Positions 63,506 to 64,000 of a DNA stretch of 64,000 bases are shown piece by piece. Position 1 is the first letter of the stretch, and the number at the start of each line of letters is the position of its first letter. The DNA is from Nitzschia sp. pyKryTriq1 (Eukaryota > Bacillariophyta > Bacillariophyceae > Bacillariales > Bacillariaceae), in NCBI GenBank assembly GCA_956465555.1, contig OY101115.1, forward strand, positions 1,302,001-1,366,000, written 5' to 3'. Both the position numbers and the translations under genes were made by a program. The notes beneath the pieces were generated by a model. That model had not been told where the DNA came from, did not search any database, and saw only the letters and a list, made by a program, of their open reading frames with translations.

Positions 63506-64000
63506 ATGGAGGGTGAAAGTAGCACGCAGGAGGGCTCCTCCTCCACCTATGAGAAAATCATGGGCATTGCAACCGCAGGGGAAGAACCAGAGGGAGGAGG
63601 AGCGCATGCTCTTTCTAATCGTTTAGCTACGTTTCGCCAGTGGGCCACGGAGGAGGCGAACATCACTGTGCACCCATCAATATGCATAGTTAACGGGGAA
63701 GCCACGGACGGCACCAAGAACGCTCCTGTCTTGGCCTTCGGCCCGCCTCCAGGCAGTCAACCGCTGGCGCTCGCCCCGGGGCAGGGGCGTGTGGGAATGG
63801 TAGATGGCACGAAAGATCGAGCACTGTACGAACGGACGATAGGATGCCAGGTGCGGACGGCAAAGGAGATTAAGAAAGACGAGGTTATGATGACTGTGCC
63901 GAGGGCAGCCATGATCACGCCGGATGTGGTAGCTTCCAGTGACGCGGGAAGAGCCGTGCTAGCATGCTGTAAGGCCCTGCCGCAACAGGAGGGCGAAACT
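63506..64000 (+). CDS. SET-domain methyltransferase, N-terminal part (cut by window end)
   Basis: The ATG at 63506 opens a frame that stays open for all 165 codons to the end of the window. After ~35 Glu/Gly/Ser-rich residues it reads LATFRQWATEEANITVHPSI, then CQVRTAKEIKKDEVMMTVPRAAMITPD. This follows the SETD3/Rubisco large-subunit methyltransferase layout: a F-x-x-W helix opening, a G-x-x-x-A-x-x-I-K-K/E-G/D-E segment, and V-P-R-x-x-x-x-T. An insertion of about 30 residues (PPGSQPLALAPGQ) lies between. Non-histone lysine or histidine methylation is inferred. The catalytic NHS and C-terminal Rubis-subs-bind parts are outside the window. Confidence 0.62.
   Translation, partial: MEGESSTQEGSSSTYEKIMGIATAGEEPEGGGAHALSNRLATFRQWATEEANITVHPSICIVNGEATDGTKNAPVLAFGPPPGSQPLALAPGQGRVGMVDGTKDRALYERTIGCQVRTAKEIKKDEVMMTVPRAAMITPDVVASSDAGRAVLACCKALPQQEGET

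Overview
This 64 kb window is nuclear DNA from a photosynthetic stramenopile, most probably a diatom. The evidence is a fucoxanthin-chlorophyll-type light-harvesting protein whose leader carries an A-S-A-F-A-P cleavage motif, similar hydrophobic leaders on a SmpB and on a TruC-like pseudouridine synthase (suggesting plastid import), two heat-shock factors of the kind expanded in diatoms, reverse-transcriptase remnants of types common in diatom genomes, and about 30 GT-AG introns of 69 to 154 bp. No tRNA, rRNA, CRISPR or bacterial operon structure was seen. Species-level identity cannot be read from the sequence.

Layout. 0-7.5 kb: a six-exon DNA2-type nuclease-helicase converges on an Obg GTPase. 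7.5-9.5 kb: gene-poor, with a broken reverse-transcriptase piece, an ATG-less open frame and a hexanucleotide microsatellite. 9.5-17.5 kb: a kinesin with a hydrophobic C-terminus, a TruC-like pseudouridine synthase, an NDUFAF5-like complex I assembly hydroxylase and a second RluA-family synthase. 17.5-24 kb: a small CesT-like protein, a cysteine-rich hypothetical protein, an RRM protein resembling NOL8, a reverse-transcriptase remnant between diverged direct repeats, and a fused OHCU decarboxylase/HIU hydrolase (allantoin synthase). 24-29 kb: a membrane-anchored degenerate kinase, a Fringe-like glycosyltransferase and an unknown secreted or plastid protein. 29-38 kb: a 1,920-residue Trithorax-type histone methyltransferase, SmpB and a nucleotide-sugar transporter. 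38-41.5 kb: an eight-exon glutamate-cysteine ligase. 41.5-49.5 kb: a 15-bp minisatellite, two heat-shock factors with a small membrane protein between them, and long repeat-rich spacers. 49.5-58 kb: a Pus3-like pseudouridine synthase, a prolyl-4-hydroxylase-like dioxygenase and a 1,334-residue PDZ protein. 58-64 kb: a fructose-1,6-bisphosphatase divergent from a light-harvesting gene, a gamma-butyrobetaine/trimethyllysine dioxygenase-like gene and the start of a SET-domain methyltransferase cut by the window end.

The genes are mostly unrelated housekeeping genes, not a cluster. Recurrent themes are RNA pseudouridylation (three enzymes), organelle maintenance (Obg, SmpB, NDUFAF5), chromatin methylation (Trithorax-type SET and the terminal SET gene) and primary metabolism (allantoin synthesis, glutathione, FBPase, antenna protein). 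Exon structures were read by hand from splice consensus, frame continuity and family motifs; every multi-exon model listed keeps frame end to end. The most unexpected non-coding signal is the 8-bp palindrome TACCGGTA, found 19 times where about one copy is expected, nearly always between genes. No convincing new multi-gene system was found.
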